A stretch of DNA of 64,000 nt from Lachnospiraceae bacterium (lineage in GTDB: Bacteria; Bacillota; Clostridia; Lachnospirales; Lachnospiraceae), in contig VSNM01000001.1 of assembly GCA_009774245.1 (NCBI GenBank), positions 86,752 to 150,751 of the forward strand. The letters are read 5' to 3'. The position numbers and the translations under genes are program-made. Every line of letters begins with the position of its first letter. Position 1 is the stretch's first letter. Below are positions 1-8,495 of this stretch, in pieces. The notes beneath the pieces were generated by a model. That model was not told where the DNA came from and ran no database searches. It worked only from the letters and a program-made list of their open reading frames with translations.

Positions 1-104
1 TGTTAAACAGAAATGTAATTGGTTTTGATGAAAATTTGATTCTTCCGGGAACGAAACTGTTTATACCGGAAATGGGCGACCGGCAGGATACAAAAACGAG
101 TTAA
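1..104 (+). CDS. C-terminal tail of a protein entering from the left edge, LysM-like ending
   Basis: An open frame (codons start at position 3) runs from the window edge to TAA at 102-104, giving about 33 residues. The segment ENLILPGTKLFIPE resembles the end of a LysM peptidoglycan-binding domain, where a 'xxPGxxLxIP' pattern closes the fold. That suggests a cell-wall or spore-associated protein, but only the tail is visible. A strong promoter follows at once, so this gene is not part of the downstream Ter transcript. Confidence 0.5.
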   Translation, partial: LNRNVIGFDENLILPGTKLFIPEMGDRQDTKTS

Positions 105-106
105 GG

Positions 107-135
107 TTGAAACCCTATTCCTGACATGTTATAAT
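107..135 (+). promoter_or_regulatory. Sigma-A promoter of the Ter metabolite operon
   Basis: The -35 TTGAAA (107-112) and the -10 TATAAT (130-135) are separated by exactly 17 bp. It lies about 39 bp upstream of the first PRTase start and downstream of the preceding stop codon. Confidence 0.85.
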
Positions 136-173
136 GAAGGTGTTATAGATTTCGTGGAAGGATTTGAAGAAGG

Positions 174-1280
174 ATGTATACAGAACAGGGTGTGGTGCGG
201 ATTGCCAGACGGGAGAACAACAACAAGAGAAAATACCTGGTGGTGAACAGGCTTCAGGGAAAGCATGTTCCGGTAAAGCCCGGAGAGGCGCTTTCCATGT
301 TTGGCGCGCTGGCCGACACCCTGAAGGGAAAATATGAGGGGGAAAAACTGCTGGTGGTCGGTTTTGCGGAGACGGCGACAGCGATCGGTGCTGCGGTGGC
401 GGCGGAGCTTGGCGCGGATTATATACAGACGACAAGGGAGCTCGTGGAGGGGGCTTCGTATCTGTATTTCTCGGAGGAGCACAGCCACGCGACGGAGCAG
501 AAGCTTGTCAGAGACGAGCTCGACCGTGCGATTCATGCGATCGACAGAATTATATTTATCGAGGATGAGGTCACGACGGGGAAGACGATCCTCAACATTG
601 TCAATATTCTGCGAGAACAATATTCGGAGCGGATAAAGTATTCTGTTGCTTCTATATTAAATGGGATGGATGAGACAGCGCTGGACACCTATCGAAAATA
701 TCCTATTGAACTCTTCTGGCTTATAAAGACAGATCATGCCGCATACACGGAAATCGCGGAAGCTTATCGGGGCGATGGCAGTTACATCGTGTGTAAAAAT
801 CAGCAGGGGGCTGATCTGATTCCGACAGCGCATATAAAAATCAAACGACACATGGACACCCGCCGGATGGTCAGGGCGGAAGCATACATAAAATATTGTG
901 AGACGCTGTATCAGGATATCATCCGTCAGATTGATCTGGACAGCGTGCAAAAGCTGCTCGTGCTTGGGACCGAGGAGTATATGTATCCGGCGCTTTATGC
1001 AGCCTGCCGTCTCGAAGGGCAGGGACGGGATGTGCGTTTTCATGCGACGACCAGAAGTCCCATCGCGGTGAGCACGGAAGACGATTATCCGCTGCACACG
1101 AGATATGAACTCCGCAGTCTGTATGACAGCGGGCGGACAACGTATGTCTATGATCTGCAAAAATATGACACGGTTGTCATAATTACGGACGCAGGGGACG
1201 GAATGACGGAGGGGATTCGTTCGCTGGTTTACGCGCTGCGGCTGTGTGGAAATGAGCGGGTTATACTAGTGAGTACCTGA
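174..1280 (+). CDS. Ter-system phosphoribosyltransferase with C-terminal TRSP domain
   Basis: This 368-residue protein is predicted to be a cytoplasmic phosphoribosyltransferase of the Ter biosynthetic module. The N-terminal half is a PRTase fold: VVGFAETATAIGAAVA (about 64-79) and the PRPP-binding loop FIEDEVTTGKT (about 126-136), with two acidic residues before TTGKT. The C-terminal third contains TTRSPIAV (about 288-295), the signature that names the TRSP domain. It is first in a co-directional cluster with a MATE remnant (10-bp gap), a second PRTase and an ATP-grasp enzyme. Family literature proposes that the two PRTases work on a nucleoside-like product; the actual substrate is unknown. 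The start is the only reasonable ATG, with AGAAGG directly before it and GGAAGG 11 bp upstream. Confidence 0.85.
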   Translation: MYTEQGVVRIARRENNNKRKYLVVNRLQGKHVPVKPGEALSMFGALADTLKGKYEGEKLLVVGFAETATAIGAAVAAELGADYIQTTRELVEGASYLYFSEEHSHATEQKLVRDELDRAIHAIDRIIFIEDEVTTGKTILNIVNILREQYSERIKYSVASILNGMDETALDTYRKYPIELFWLIKTDHAAYTEIAEAYRGDGSYIVCKNQQGADLIPTAHIKIKRHMDTRRMVRAEAYIKYCETLYQDIIRQIDLDSVQKLLVLGTEEYMYPALYAACRLEGQGRDVRFHATTRSPIAVSTEDDYPLHTRYELRSLYDSGRTTYVYDLQKYDTVVIITDAGDGMTEGIRSLVYALRLCGNERVILVST

Positions 1281-1290
1281 AGAGGATAGA

Positions 1291-1836
1291 ATGATGACAA
1301 ACGATATGACACAGGGCAGAATTGTCCCGATTCTCGTCAAATTTACCATTCCGCTGGTGCTGGGCAATCTGCTCCAGCTCACCTACAATGCAGTCGACAG
1401 CATTATTGTAGGACGGTATGTGGGGAAGGAAGCGCTCGCAGCGGTTGGAACGAGCAATCCTCTGCTGACGCTGATCATCCTGTCTGTGCAGGGCATCTGC
1501 CTCGGGGCAGGGATTCTTGTCGGCACGCTCTACGGCGCGAAGGACTACAAGACACTCAAGCGAGAGGTCAGCACTGCGATGCTCTCCGGCATCGCGTTTT
1601 CGCTGGTGCTCACAGCAGCCGCGCTGGCAGCGGCGCCGCATGAAGATTACACTGTGGAGCAGCCTGTTCAATATGGGAGCCCGCGCCATCGCCTGCGTGA
1701 TACTGGTTTTTATGTTTGGGATGGGAATCACTGCTCTGCCGTGGGCGTACCTGATCGGGTGGGCGGCGATGATGCTGTATGAGTTGCCGTCTTTGGTGCG
1801 TACTTCGTGCTTGCGCACATCAAATCACAGTATTAA
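1291..1836 (+). pseudogene. MATE-family exporter remnant, internally deleted and frameshifted
   Basis: Frame 1 from 1291 encodes the first roughly 115 residues of a MATE drug/metabolite:sodium antiporter (ILVKFTIPLVLGNLLQ, YNAVDSIIVGRYVG, LAAVGTSNPL). Around 1640-1660 the homology jumps, in frame 2, to the last membrane segments (LFNMGARAIACVILVFMF, GITALPWAYLIGWAAMMLYE). After about 1783 it returns to frame 1 for the final tail VFGAYFVLAHIKSQY, ending at TAA 1834-1836. Intact MATE proteins have about 450 residues and 12 membrane helices; only about 180 codons remain, so most of the middle is missing. It sits inside the operon between the two PRTases, so an ancestral transporter has been lost here. 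Translation would make only a truncated product. Confidence 0.85.
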
Positions 1837-1857
1837 TGAAAAGGGAGATAATTCCAG

Positions 1858-2925
1858 ATGAGAAGTTCATACAGGGACGAGGACGTTACATTATTGCTCA
1901 AGGACATCACAGGTCTGGTAAAGCCGCAGCCCACGGAGGAGCGCGAGCGGCTGATCCAGTCGGGAAAGCATTACAGTGAGATGCTTCCGATCGAGTATGT
2001 GCCGACGCCAAAATACATGGAAATCTACAGGGAGGCACTTGAGAAGTACGCTGAGTCGACAGCCCTGGCGGTGGGAAAGCTGTCAGACAAGATCATACAG
2101 GCAAAGGGGCAGGAGGTTGTGATCGTATCCCTGGCGCGCGCGGGAATCCCGATCGGGATTCTGGTGAAACATTATATCCGTCAAAAATACCAGTCAGATG
2201 TGCCGCACTATTCTATATCCATTATAAAAGGCAGGGGTATCGATGATAACGCTATGAGGTATCTGCTTGGGCGGTATCAGCAGCAGCAGCTCCTTTTTCT
2301 CGACGGCTGGATTGGGAAAGGGGCGATATTGGAAGAACTGCGAAGGGATATCGGGGCTTACGAGGGTGTCTCCTCCGACATCGCGGTGGTCGCTGATCCC
2401 GCGAACGTGACGGAGCTTTGCGGCACGCACGAGGATATCCTGATCCCAAGTTCCTGTCTGAACTGCACGGTATCGGGACTGGTGAGCAGGACGTTTCTGC
2501 GGGATGACATTATAGGACCAGATGATTTTCATGGGGCTGTGTATTACGGGGAGCTGGCGGATTCGGATTTGTCGTATGCGTTTATTGATGCGATCGAGCG
2601 GCATTTCAGGTTCGATGACATATTGCCGGAGAGCGCGCCTGTAGAAAAAAGCGGAGTGAATGACCGCGGCATCGATGAGGTGAGAAAGATCGCTGAGGAG
2701 TTTGATGTGGACGACATCAATCTCATCAAACCGGGAATCGGCGAGACGACGCGTGTGCTTTTGCGGCGTGTTCCGTGGAAGATTCTGATCGATGAAAAAT
2801 ACAGGGATAATCCGGAGCTTAGTCCTATCGTGAGACTTGCCGAGGAAAAAAATGTCCTGATCGAATACTATCCGTTAAAACATTACAAGTGCTGCGGCAT
2901 TATCAGGAAACTTGCGGAGGCATGA
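1858..2925 (+). CDS. Ter-system phosphoribosyltransferase with C-terminal PELOTA domain
   Basis: This 355-residue protein is the second PRTase of the module. Residues about 50-240 form a divergent PRTase domain (VVIVSLARAGIPIGILVKHY, then LLFLDGWIGKGAILEELRRD, a PRPP-loop variant with DGWIGKG instead of the usual DDxxxTG). Residues about 262-355 match the PELOTA/L7Ae-like domain linked to these PRTases (VNDRGIDEVRKIAEEFDVDD, RRVPWKILIDEKYRDNPELS). The PELOTA fold usually binds RNA, so a nucleic-acid or nucleotide scaffold is a reasonable inference. The ATG is preceded by AGGGAG (1843-1848). It lies 21 bp after the MATE remnant and 56 bp before the ATP-grasp gene. Confidence 0.85.
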   Translation: MRSSYRDEDVTLLLKDITGLVKPQPTEERERLIQSGKHYSEMLPIEYVPTPKYMEIYREALEKYAESTALAVGKLSDKIIQAKGQEVVIVSLARAGIPIGILVKHYIRQKYQSDVPHYSISIIKGRGIDDNAMRYLLGRYQQQQLLFLDGWIGKGAILEELRRDIGAYEGVSSDIAVVADPANVTELCGTHEDILIPSSCLNCTVSGLVSRTFLRDDIIGPDDFHGAVYYGELADSDLSYAFIDAIERHFRFDDILPESAPVEKSGVNDRGIDEVRKIAEEFDVDDINLIKPGIGETTRVLLRRVPWKILIDEKYRDNPELSPIVRLAEEKNVLIEYYPLKHYKCCGIIRKLAEA

Positions 2926-2981
2926 GGGCGGCGGCCACTGGCGGATGAAGTGGAAAAATACCACGGGAGGTTGTAATTAAT

Positions 2982-3989
2982 ATGATAAGAGTATGGTTTA
3001 ACCATTGGTTCAGCACTTCCTACGGACTGATTGAGCTGATGAAGGAGGGCGCTGACGGGCAGATTTGTGTGATCGGCAGCAATCGTCAGAAAGATTCCGT
3101 CATACAGCTGGTCTGCGATGAGTGGTATGAGGAGCCGGATATTAGCGGTGAGGAGTATGTTGCATTTTGTCTGCAATTTTGTGCCGAGCATCACATAGAT
3201 GCATTTGTACCGCGGCGCAATATGGTGGAGATCAGCCGGAATATAGTGCGCTTTGAGCAGGCCGGCGTGAGAGTCATGGTGGACGATTATAAGACAATAC
3301 AGTTATTAAATGACAAGGCGGCTGCCTACGCTTTATTGAAGGGCTGCGGCGGACTGCACATACCTGATTTTCAGATCGTGAACGATGTCCATCAATTCGA
3401 ACAGGCTTACCAGAAGCTCCGGGAGGAATACGGACAGGTGTGTGTCAAGTTCGTGAAGGACGAGGGAGGGATGAGTTTTCGCAAGATTGAGGAACGTGTT
3501 GACTGCTTTCGGCAGCTTAAAGTCTATCAGGGAAGCGGGATTTCTTATGAGAGGTTGTCAGAAACGCTCGGCAGCGCCGCGGAATTTGACGATTTGATGG
3601 TGATGCCATATCTCCCTGGAAATGAGATCAGCGTGGACTGCCTTCAGACGAAAAAAGGCCTGATCGCGATACCGCGCAATAAGGGTGCAGCGCGCCATGA
3701 GCGGGTGGAGTACGATCCTGAGATCCTGCGGATGACAGACATCATTATGAAGCAGGCCGCGCTGCAGTATCCATGCAACATACAGTTTAAGTACAGGGAG
3801 GATGTGCCATATCTTTTGGAGATCAATACCAGAATGTCCGGCGGTCTCCAGATGAGCTGTCTGGCAGCGCAGGTCAATATCCCCCACATTGCGCTGGGCA
3901 AACTTTTCGGGCGCGATCTGGACTGGACGATGGATAGGGCAGAGAAGACCGTATCTTACATAGAGATGCCCCGGATGATTCATCAGTAG
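2982..3989 (+). CDS. ATP-grasp ligase of the Ter biosynthetic module
   Basis: This 335-residue protein is predicted to be an ATP-dependent carboxylate-amine (or similar) ligase. Visible ATP-grasp features are a small N-terminal domain with RNMVEISRN, the nucleotide-binding lobe QVCVKFVKDEGGMSFRKI (about 153-170), MVMPYLPGNEISVDCL (about 206-221), and the metal-binding end PYLLEINTRMSGGLQMSC (about 275-292) with the E-x-N pair. It matches the ATP-grasp subfamily tied to Ter loci. The chemistry would join a small molecule to the PRTase-derived product. The substrate is not known. It ends with a 7-bp convergent overlap with the C-C lyase gene on the other strand. Confidence 0.85.
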   Translation: MIRVWFNHWFSTSYGLIELMKEGADGQICVIGSNRQKDSVIQLVCDEWYEEPDISGEEYVAFCLQFCAEHHIDAFVPRRNMVEISRNIVRFEQAGVRVMVDDYKTIQLLNDKAAAYALLKGCGGLHIPDFQIVNDVHQFEQAYQKLREEYGQVCVKFVKDEGGMSFRKIEERVDCFRQLKVYQGSGISYERLSETLGSAAEFDDLMVMPYLPGNEISVDCLQTKKGLIAIPRNKGAARHERVEYDPEILRMTDIIMKQAALQYPCNIQFKYREDVPYLLEINTRMSGGLQMSCLAAQVNIPHIALGKLFGRDLDWTMDRAEKTVSYIEMPRMIHQ

Positions 3990-4948
3990 TTTTTGATGCC
4001 GAAATATTCCGCCAGAAACAGTGTGCGCGATGCCCATCGGGAATGCGTCTTGTACTCGTTCATGCGCTCTTTGCCTGCGCTGCCTGCCACCAGCGAGTGG
4101 GATGTCTGATCCCAACTGAGGATTGCGGAGGCATCCTGATAGTCCTTCTCCGATACCTTGTACGCTTCGTTTACGACTGCGATCTGATTCGGATAGATGA
4201 CTGTCTTGCCGACAAAGCCGCAGAGCTTGTCGTCAGCGATCTCGTGATACAGTCCTCTTTCCCAGTTGGGGCTGTTGTAGTACTCCCACACCGGACCGGA
4301 AACGACATAATCCATGCCGTAGACCGTGATGATGTCGGAAAAAATATTGGTGACCGGACGAATCTGGTGTATGGATTCGTCGTCATGTCTCCGGAATCCA
4401 AATGCGTGACAGAGGTCGTTTCCGCCGACGCGGATATTTAACACTCTGTCTTTGATCAGCTCCAGCTTGTCTTTTAGTGTATATAAGATTTCATATCTGT
4501 CGCGCAGGTTGATCATGCTCGGGCTCTCAAAGATCGGCATGGTGTATACCGGACCGCCTGCGGTCTCATTGATTTTGATCAGCTCCCGGATATAGTCATC
4601 CACATTTTCCAGTGAAAATTTGGGGAGGATAAAGCCTGTGACAAGCCGTGAACTCTCACTAAAGTCTTTGTAAAGTCTTCCGATCTGACGGGAATTTCGC
4701 ACACGTATGAAAATCTTGGGCAGATAAAATTGTCTCAGCTGCAGCTGTGCATTCAGACGGCGCAGGGAATCCGCCAGAATGTGCTCTGCTTCGGCGACGC
4801 AATCATCCCGAATCGTGTCCTCGAGACACAACGCAAGCGAGTATTTCGTGCCAAACCGGTTGTTGATGATGGAATCGACGATCGTTTTCTTGTTGGCGGG
4901 ACAGTATAAGAGCGCCCCGACACTATAATAAAGTAAAGAATTATTCAT
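3983..4948 (-). CDS. HpcH/HpaI-like C-C bond lyase of the Ter module
   Basis: This 321-residue TIM-barrel protein is related to citrate lyase beta subunit and HpcH/HpaI aldolases, in the subfamily found beside TerD and PRTase genes. Visible elements are GALLYCPANKKTIVDSII near the N-terminus (the position of the family's 'LfvPg' strand), LALCLEDTIRDDCVAEAE (an acidic ED metal-site strand), VYTMPIFESPSMIN (the conserved Glu), RVGGNDLCHAFG and KTVIYPNQI. It probably cleaves or forms a C-C bond in the module's metabolite. The ATG at 4948 has AGGAGA 8-9 bp upstream, preferred over an upstream in-frame TTG. It converges on the ATP-grasp gene and diverges from the protease gene. Confidence 0.85.
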   Translation of the reverse strand: MNNSLLYYSVGALLYCPANKKTIVDSIINNRFGTKYSLALCLEDTIRDDCVAEAEHILADSLRRLNAQLQLRQFYLPKIFIRVRNSRQIGRLYKDFSESSRLVTGFILPKFSLENVDDYIRELIKINETAGGPVYTMPIFESPSMINLRDRYEILYTLKDKLELIKDRVLNIRVGGNDLCHAFGFRRHDDESIHQIRPVTNIFSDIITVYGMDYVVSGPVWEYYNSPNWERGLYHEIADDKLCGFVGKTVIYPNQIAVVNEAYKVSEKDYQDASAILSWDQTSHSLVAGSAGKERMNEYKTHSRWASRTLFLAEYFGIKNY

Positions 4949-4969
4949 GATCAAAGTCTCCTGAAAATG

Positions 4970-5008
4970 TCAATAGATAACACACAATAGATAATACACA
5001 ATAGATAT
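4970..5008. repeat. Three tandem copies of a CAATAGATA-containing unit between divergent genes
   Basis: CAATAGATA recurs at 4971, 4985 and 4999, giving a 14-bp period with AT-rich spacers. It lies in the 173-bp divergent intergenic region between the C-C lyase and the protease. It could be a phased operator or simple sequence slippage. The rest of the region is AT-rich, with no clear consensus promoter. Confidence 0.6.
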
Positions 5009-5121
5009 ACTATAGCACACATTTTTACAAAATGGTAGCTAAAGAAAAAAATATGTGGTATAGTAAAAGTGTTTGGAGTATTTTATAAGGATATATTCAG
5101 ATCATGCAGGGGATAAAATGA

Positions 5122-6039
5122 ATGGAAAGTGGAAATAATCAAACGATTAAGGTGGTAATTCCGCCAAGACCAGACAGGAAAAGGAGTGAGGCATCGCAGC
5201 CGGCGCGGGAGAGTGTCGGGACAGTGCGTGTCTCGATACCGCCGCGGCAAGGTAGAACAACTTCGCAGTCACAGTCTCGGGCGGCTTCGCAGTCCCAGTC
5301 AGCATCGCAGTCTCGGGCGGCATCGCAGCAGCCGGCATTGACGTCGCAGCGACTCGAGAGGATGCCTGCTGCGGTGTCGGAGGCTGTGCAGGTCCGGATA
5401 CCTCCGCGCGCGGGGCAGAATCATGGCAGGGCGGAGCAGGGCAGTGTCAGCCGCGGCGCAAGGGCTGAGATGAGCTTTGAGCAGCTGGCCCAGCTGGCGT
5501 CCTCCGTCGTTATGATCATGGTTCATGACAAGAAAGGGGAGGCGTTTGCCTCGGGTTCCGGCATTATGATAGGCAGGAAGGGCTACATTCTGACGAATAA
5601 TCATGTGCTGAGCGAGGGTAGCTATTTTACAGTCAGGATTGAGAATGATGACAATAGCTACAGGACAGAGCAGATCATCAAGTACAATCAGCTGCTTGAC
5701 CTTGCAGTCATACGGATTGACAGAGAACTTGTACCGCTTCCCGTATACAACGGACCACAGAAGCTTGTCAGGGGACAGAAGGTCGTCGCGATCGGAAGCC
5801 CGCTTGGACTTTTCAATTCCGTGTCGGACGGCATTATAGCAGGATTTCGTGTACTTGATGAGGTGGATATGATACAGTTTACGGCGCCGACATCGCCGGG
5901 GAGCTCGGGCGGAGCGGTTCTCAACATGTACGGGGAAGTCATAGGGATCAGCACTGCGGGCGCTCCGGGCGCGCAGGGAATCAACTGGGCAGTGGGGTAC
6001 GAATTTATCAATCTGTTCACGCAGGGCTTTCGAAGCTGA
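5122..6039 (+). CDS. Trypsin-like S1C serine protease with repeated VxIPPR motif
   Basis: This 305-residue protein has two parts. Residues 1-120 are low-complexity (Ser/Gln/Ala/Arg rich) and carry three copies of a short motif: KVVIPPRPDR, RVSIPPRQGR and QVRIPPRAGQ. Residues about 120-305 are an HtrA-like protease domain without PDZ domains. The catalytic triad is visible: His161 in LTNNHV, Asp193 in LLDLAV and Ser262 in SPGSSGGAV. No signal peptide or membrane segment is present, so it is likely cytoplasmic, unlike most HtrA proteins. The start is the ATG at 5122; an ATG 4 bp upstream is out of frame and stops after six codons. Its place inside a Ter locus suggests proteolytic regulation of Ter partners, which is inference. 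Confidence 0.85.
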   Translation: MESGNNQTIKVVIPPRPDRKRSEASQPARESVGTVRVSIPPRQGRTTSQSQSRAASQSQSASQSRAASQQPALTSQRLERMPAAVSEAVQVRIPPRAGQNHGRAEQGSVSRGARAEMSFEQLAQLASSVVMIMVHDKKGEAFASGSGIMIGRKGYILTNNHVLSEGSYFTVRIENDDNSYRTEQIIKYNQLLDLAVIRIDRELVPLPVYNGPQKLVRGQKVVAIGSPLGLFNSVSDGIIAGFRVLDEVDMIQFTAPTSPGSSGGAVLNMYGEVIGISTAGAPGAQGINWAVGYEFINLFTQGFRS

Positions 6040-6100
6040 GATGGAAACATTAAAATTGGATTAAAAACGAATTAATATTTGCAAGTACGACCTGCTTGTG

Positions 6101-6129
6101 TTGAACAAGTTGGTCTGTTATGATATACT
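6101..6129 (+). promoter_or_regulatory. Sigma-A promoter of the yceG-telA-terD transcript
   Basis: TTGAAC (6101-6106), a 17-bp spacer and TATACT (6124-6129), about 53 bp upstream of the yceG start. No terminator is seen before the end of the P-type ATPase gene, so one message could cover six genes. Confidence 0.75.
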
Positions 6130-6181
6130 TCTATTATCTGTGTTGGAAAAAGTGGTTAAGTGATATTGATTGAGGGAGCAT

Positions 6182-8452
6182 ATGTTTGCACATGTTAAGA
6201 TAAAAAATCTGGATGATTTTTTTGCGGAACGCGATAGCAGACCTGGCAGGGGTGTGTATTTTTACAGGATCAATGGGTATACTGAGGAAATCGGGCAGTT
6301 TATACAGAAATATTACGAGGCGGCGAGACTGTCCGGTGTGATCATCGAGGGTAGGATTCCCAATCCGGACGAGAAAAATCTGGCCTACTATGAGGAGATC
6401 ATGGGGCGGGATTTTCGGATGAGCCCTGATTTTATCTCACAGAGTCTGAGAAAGTGGCTGCCGCGCATGAACGATTATCAGAGGGGGAATGTCGCGCGGT
6501 CTCTCTATGAAACGCTCTGCGCATTGCGTCAATCCGGCAAAAATGATAATATGTTGAAAAATGCATACATAAAGTTCATGTGCTGGTTATACTATAAATT
6601 TGAGCGCATTGTCAATATGCTCGGCGAGAGTAAAATTCCCAAGATTCTGTACGAGGGAGATATCAGCAGCTATGAGCTTTTGCTTGTCACGATTCTTTCC
6701 AACGCGGGTTGCGATGTGGTGCTTTTGCAGTATGGAGGAGATATCAGATATCAGAGTCTTGATGCGGACGGCCGGTTATCGGACAATCTCGCGCTGCCCG
6801 GTATGCGGGAATTTCCGCCGAATTTTAACTTAAAATGGATTCGAACCGAGATACAGAACGCGTTGGACAATGAGCGGATTTACGGGACGAGACCGCAGAT
6901 TCTCAACTACACAAACGCATGGATTGAGGGCAGCGGATTTGCTGATTTTAAGAAGAGTGTCGCTGCAAGGGGCGACGATCCGAAGCTTTATTACAATTGC
7001 TTTTATCGGATCAGCGGGGTTGAGGATAAGCTGACATACGCCAGTGAGCTGTATCAGTTTCAGCTGGAATTGACAAACAGCGGGCGGCGGGTTGTCATTG
7101 CCGACGAGTGCATACCAAAGCCTGAGATGGATGAGATCGCGGCAGTCAGGCGCAAGAATTACACAAGGCAGGATGAGATGCTGATGGACCTGTCTGCGAA
7201 CATTCAGTACACGGCAAACATTGAACTGCAGCGCATTATGGTGAAGGCGTTTGTGGATGTGATGCTCGATGAGGCGAAGCAGGCAGATCAAAATCTCAAT
7301 AAGCTTACAAACAAGACTGTTTATATGCTCTGCTGGCTCAGGCGCTACCAGAAACAGCTCTTTTCGAACTGGAAGATGCCGGATATCAGCTGCTTCATAC
7401 ACATGGGACCTTGCAGGGATGATAATGAGGCGCTGTTTTTGCGGATTCTGGCGAGACTTCCGGTGGACGTGCTGGTCCTGACGCCGGATTTGAATACCAG
7501 GTGCTGCCTTGAGGATGCGCTTTTGTATGAGCTGCATTTCGCGGAGTCGCTTCCCATGAACAGATATCCGCGCCAGAGTGCGGATGTACAGGTAGGGACT
7601 GTCGCGTACCATGCCGAGCGTGAGCTGGATGGACTGATGTATCAGGACACAGGCATGTATCGCAACCGTCAGTACGATAAGGCAGTCGCAGTCACGCTGC
7701 AGACCATGTATGAGGAGATTCGGATTCTGTGGAAGGAGGAGCTGAAGTTCCGTCCGAATTTCAATACGGAGAATGGCGTCGTCACGCTGCCGGTGATTTT
7801 TGCCAAGGTATCGGGCGTCAAGGATGGCATCGTGCAGAAGTATTGGAGCTCGATCAAGGAGCTGATGACGGAGGATACGTTTGTCGTGAAGAACGTACCG
7901 TATATTGACTCCACAGCGCCAAATCCGATGAAGATGCACGCGGTTGAATTTTTTAAGAACGGGCGTCTGCAGAGGAAGAAAATCAGGGAAAATCCGAACT
8001 ATGCCTACAGCTTTCTGCGGGATGAGGTTCAGGAACATATTTTTGACAAGCTGCAGCTGTTGATTGAGAGCAGGGTGATTAGGGGAACGTTTGAAAATGG
8101 CACGGAGTACACGATCATCGCGACAATCCTGAATATGCCCAAGGAGATTGTGCGGCTGATACAGAAGTTTGATTTCACGAAGAAGAATCCGAAGCTGATC
8201 TATATCAACACCGGAGAGAAGATTATTTCGCTTGAGGATTCCATATTGACAGCATTTTTGAATCTTGCGGGATTTGATGTGGCATTTTTTGTGCCGACAG
8301 GATATCAGAATATCGAGAAATATTTTAGCAGGAGACTGATGGAGGAACACCAGATAGGTGAGTATGTATATGATCTGCAGGTTCCCAATATGGCGCTTGT
8401 CTCGGCAGGCCCACGGCAGTCGTGGCGCGATAAGCTGTTCCGCAGGGGATAG
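6182..8452 (+). CDS. yceG: YceG-family component of the Ter biosynthetic module
   Basis: This 756-residue cytoplasmic protein matches the YceG family, annotated only as a putative component of the Ter biosynthetic module. It resembles the product of Bacillus subtilis yceG, which sits in the yceC-yceI stress operon next to TerD and TelA homologues. The sequence has alternating alpha/beta segments, for example KIPKILYEGDISSYELLLVT, VDVLVLTPDLNTRC and NPKLIYINTGEKIISLEDS, and no signal peptide. The biochemical activity is unknown. The ATG at 6182 has GAGGGAG about 4 bp upstream; a TTG 12 bp earlier is less likely. telA follows after 43 bp. Confidence 0.85.
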   Translation: MFAHVKIKNLDDFFAERDSRPGRGVYFYRINGYTEEIGQFIQKYYEAARLSGVIIEGRIPNPDEKNLAYYEEIMGRDFRMSPDFISQSLRKWLPRMNDYQRGNVARSLYETLCALRQSGKNDNMLKNAYIKFMCWLYYKFERIVNMLGESKIPKILYEGDISSYELLLVTILSNAGCDVVLLQYGGDIRYQSLDADGRLSDNLALPGMREFPPNFNLKWIRTEIQNALDNERIYGTRPQILNYTNAWIEGSGFADFKKSVAARGDDPKLYYNCFYRISGVEDKLTYASELYQFQLELTNSGRRVVIADECIPKPEMDEIAAVRRKNYTRQDEMLMDLSANIQYTANIELQRIMVKAFVDVMLDEAKQADQNLNKLTNKTVYMLCWLRRYQKQLFSNWKMPDISCFIHMGPCRDDNEALFLRILARLPVDVLVLTPDLNTRCCLEDALLYELHFAESLPMNRYPRQSADVQVGTVAYHAERELDGLMYQDTGMYRNRQYDKAVAVTLQTMYEEIRILWKEELKFRPNFNTENGVVTLPVIFAKVSGVKDGIVQKYWSSIKELMTEDTFVVKNVPYIDSTAPNPMKMHAVEFFKNGRLQRKKIRENPNYAYSFLRDEVQEHIFDKLQLLIESRVIRGTFENGTEYTIIATILNMPKEIVRLIQKFDFTKKNPKLIYINTGEKIISLEDSILTAFLNLAGFDVAFFVPTGYQNIEKYFSRRLMEEHQIGEYVYDLQVPNMALVSAGPRQSWRDKLFRRG

Positions 8453-8495
8453 ATAGTTCGTGAACAGTAATGAATATACAGAATGGAGGATTTAT

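Noticed and set aside
6139..6153. TGTGTTGGAAAAAGT shared exactly by the yceG leader and the gdhA promoter (22989-23003)
   Set aside because: It is downstream of the promoter in one case and spans the -35 and spacer in the other, so a common regulatory role is unlikely; probably chance in AT-rich DNA.
6830..8350. A 506-codon open frame on the minus strand opposite yceG
   Set aside because: It mirrors a real gene with strong family match on the plus strand, has no ribosome binding site and is Leu/His/Arg-rich, as expected from antisense of GC-biased codons.
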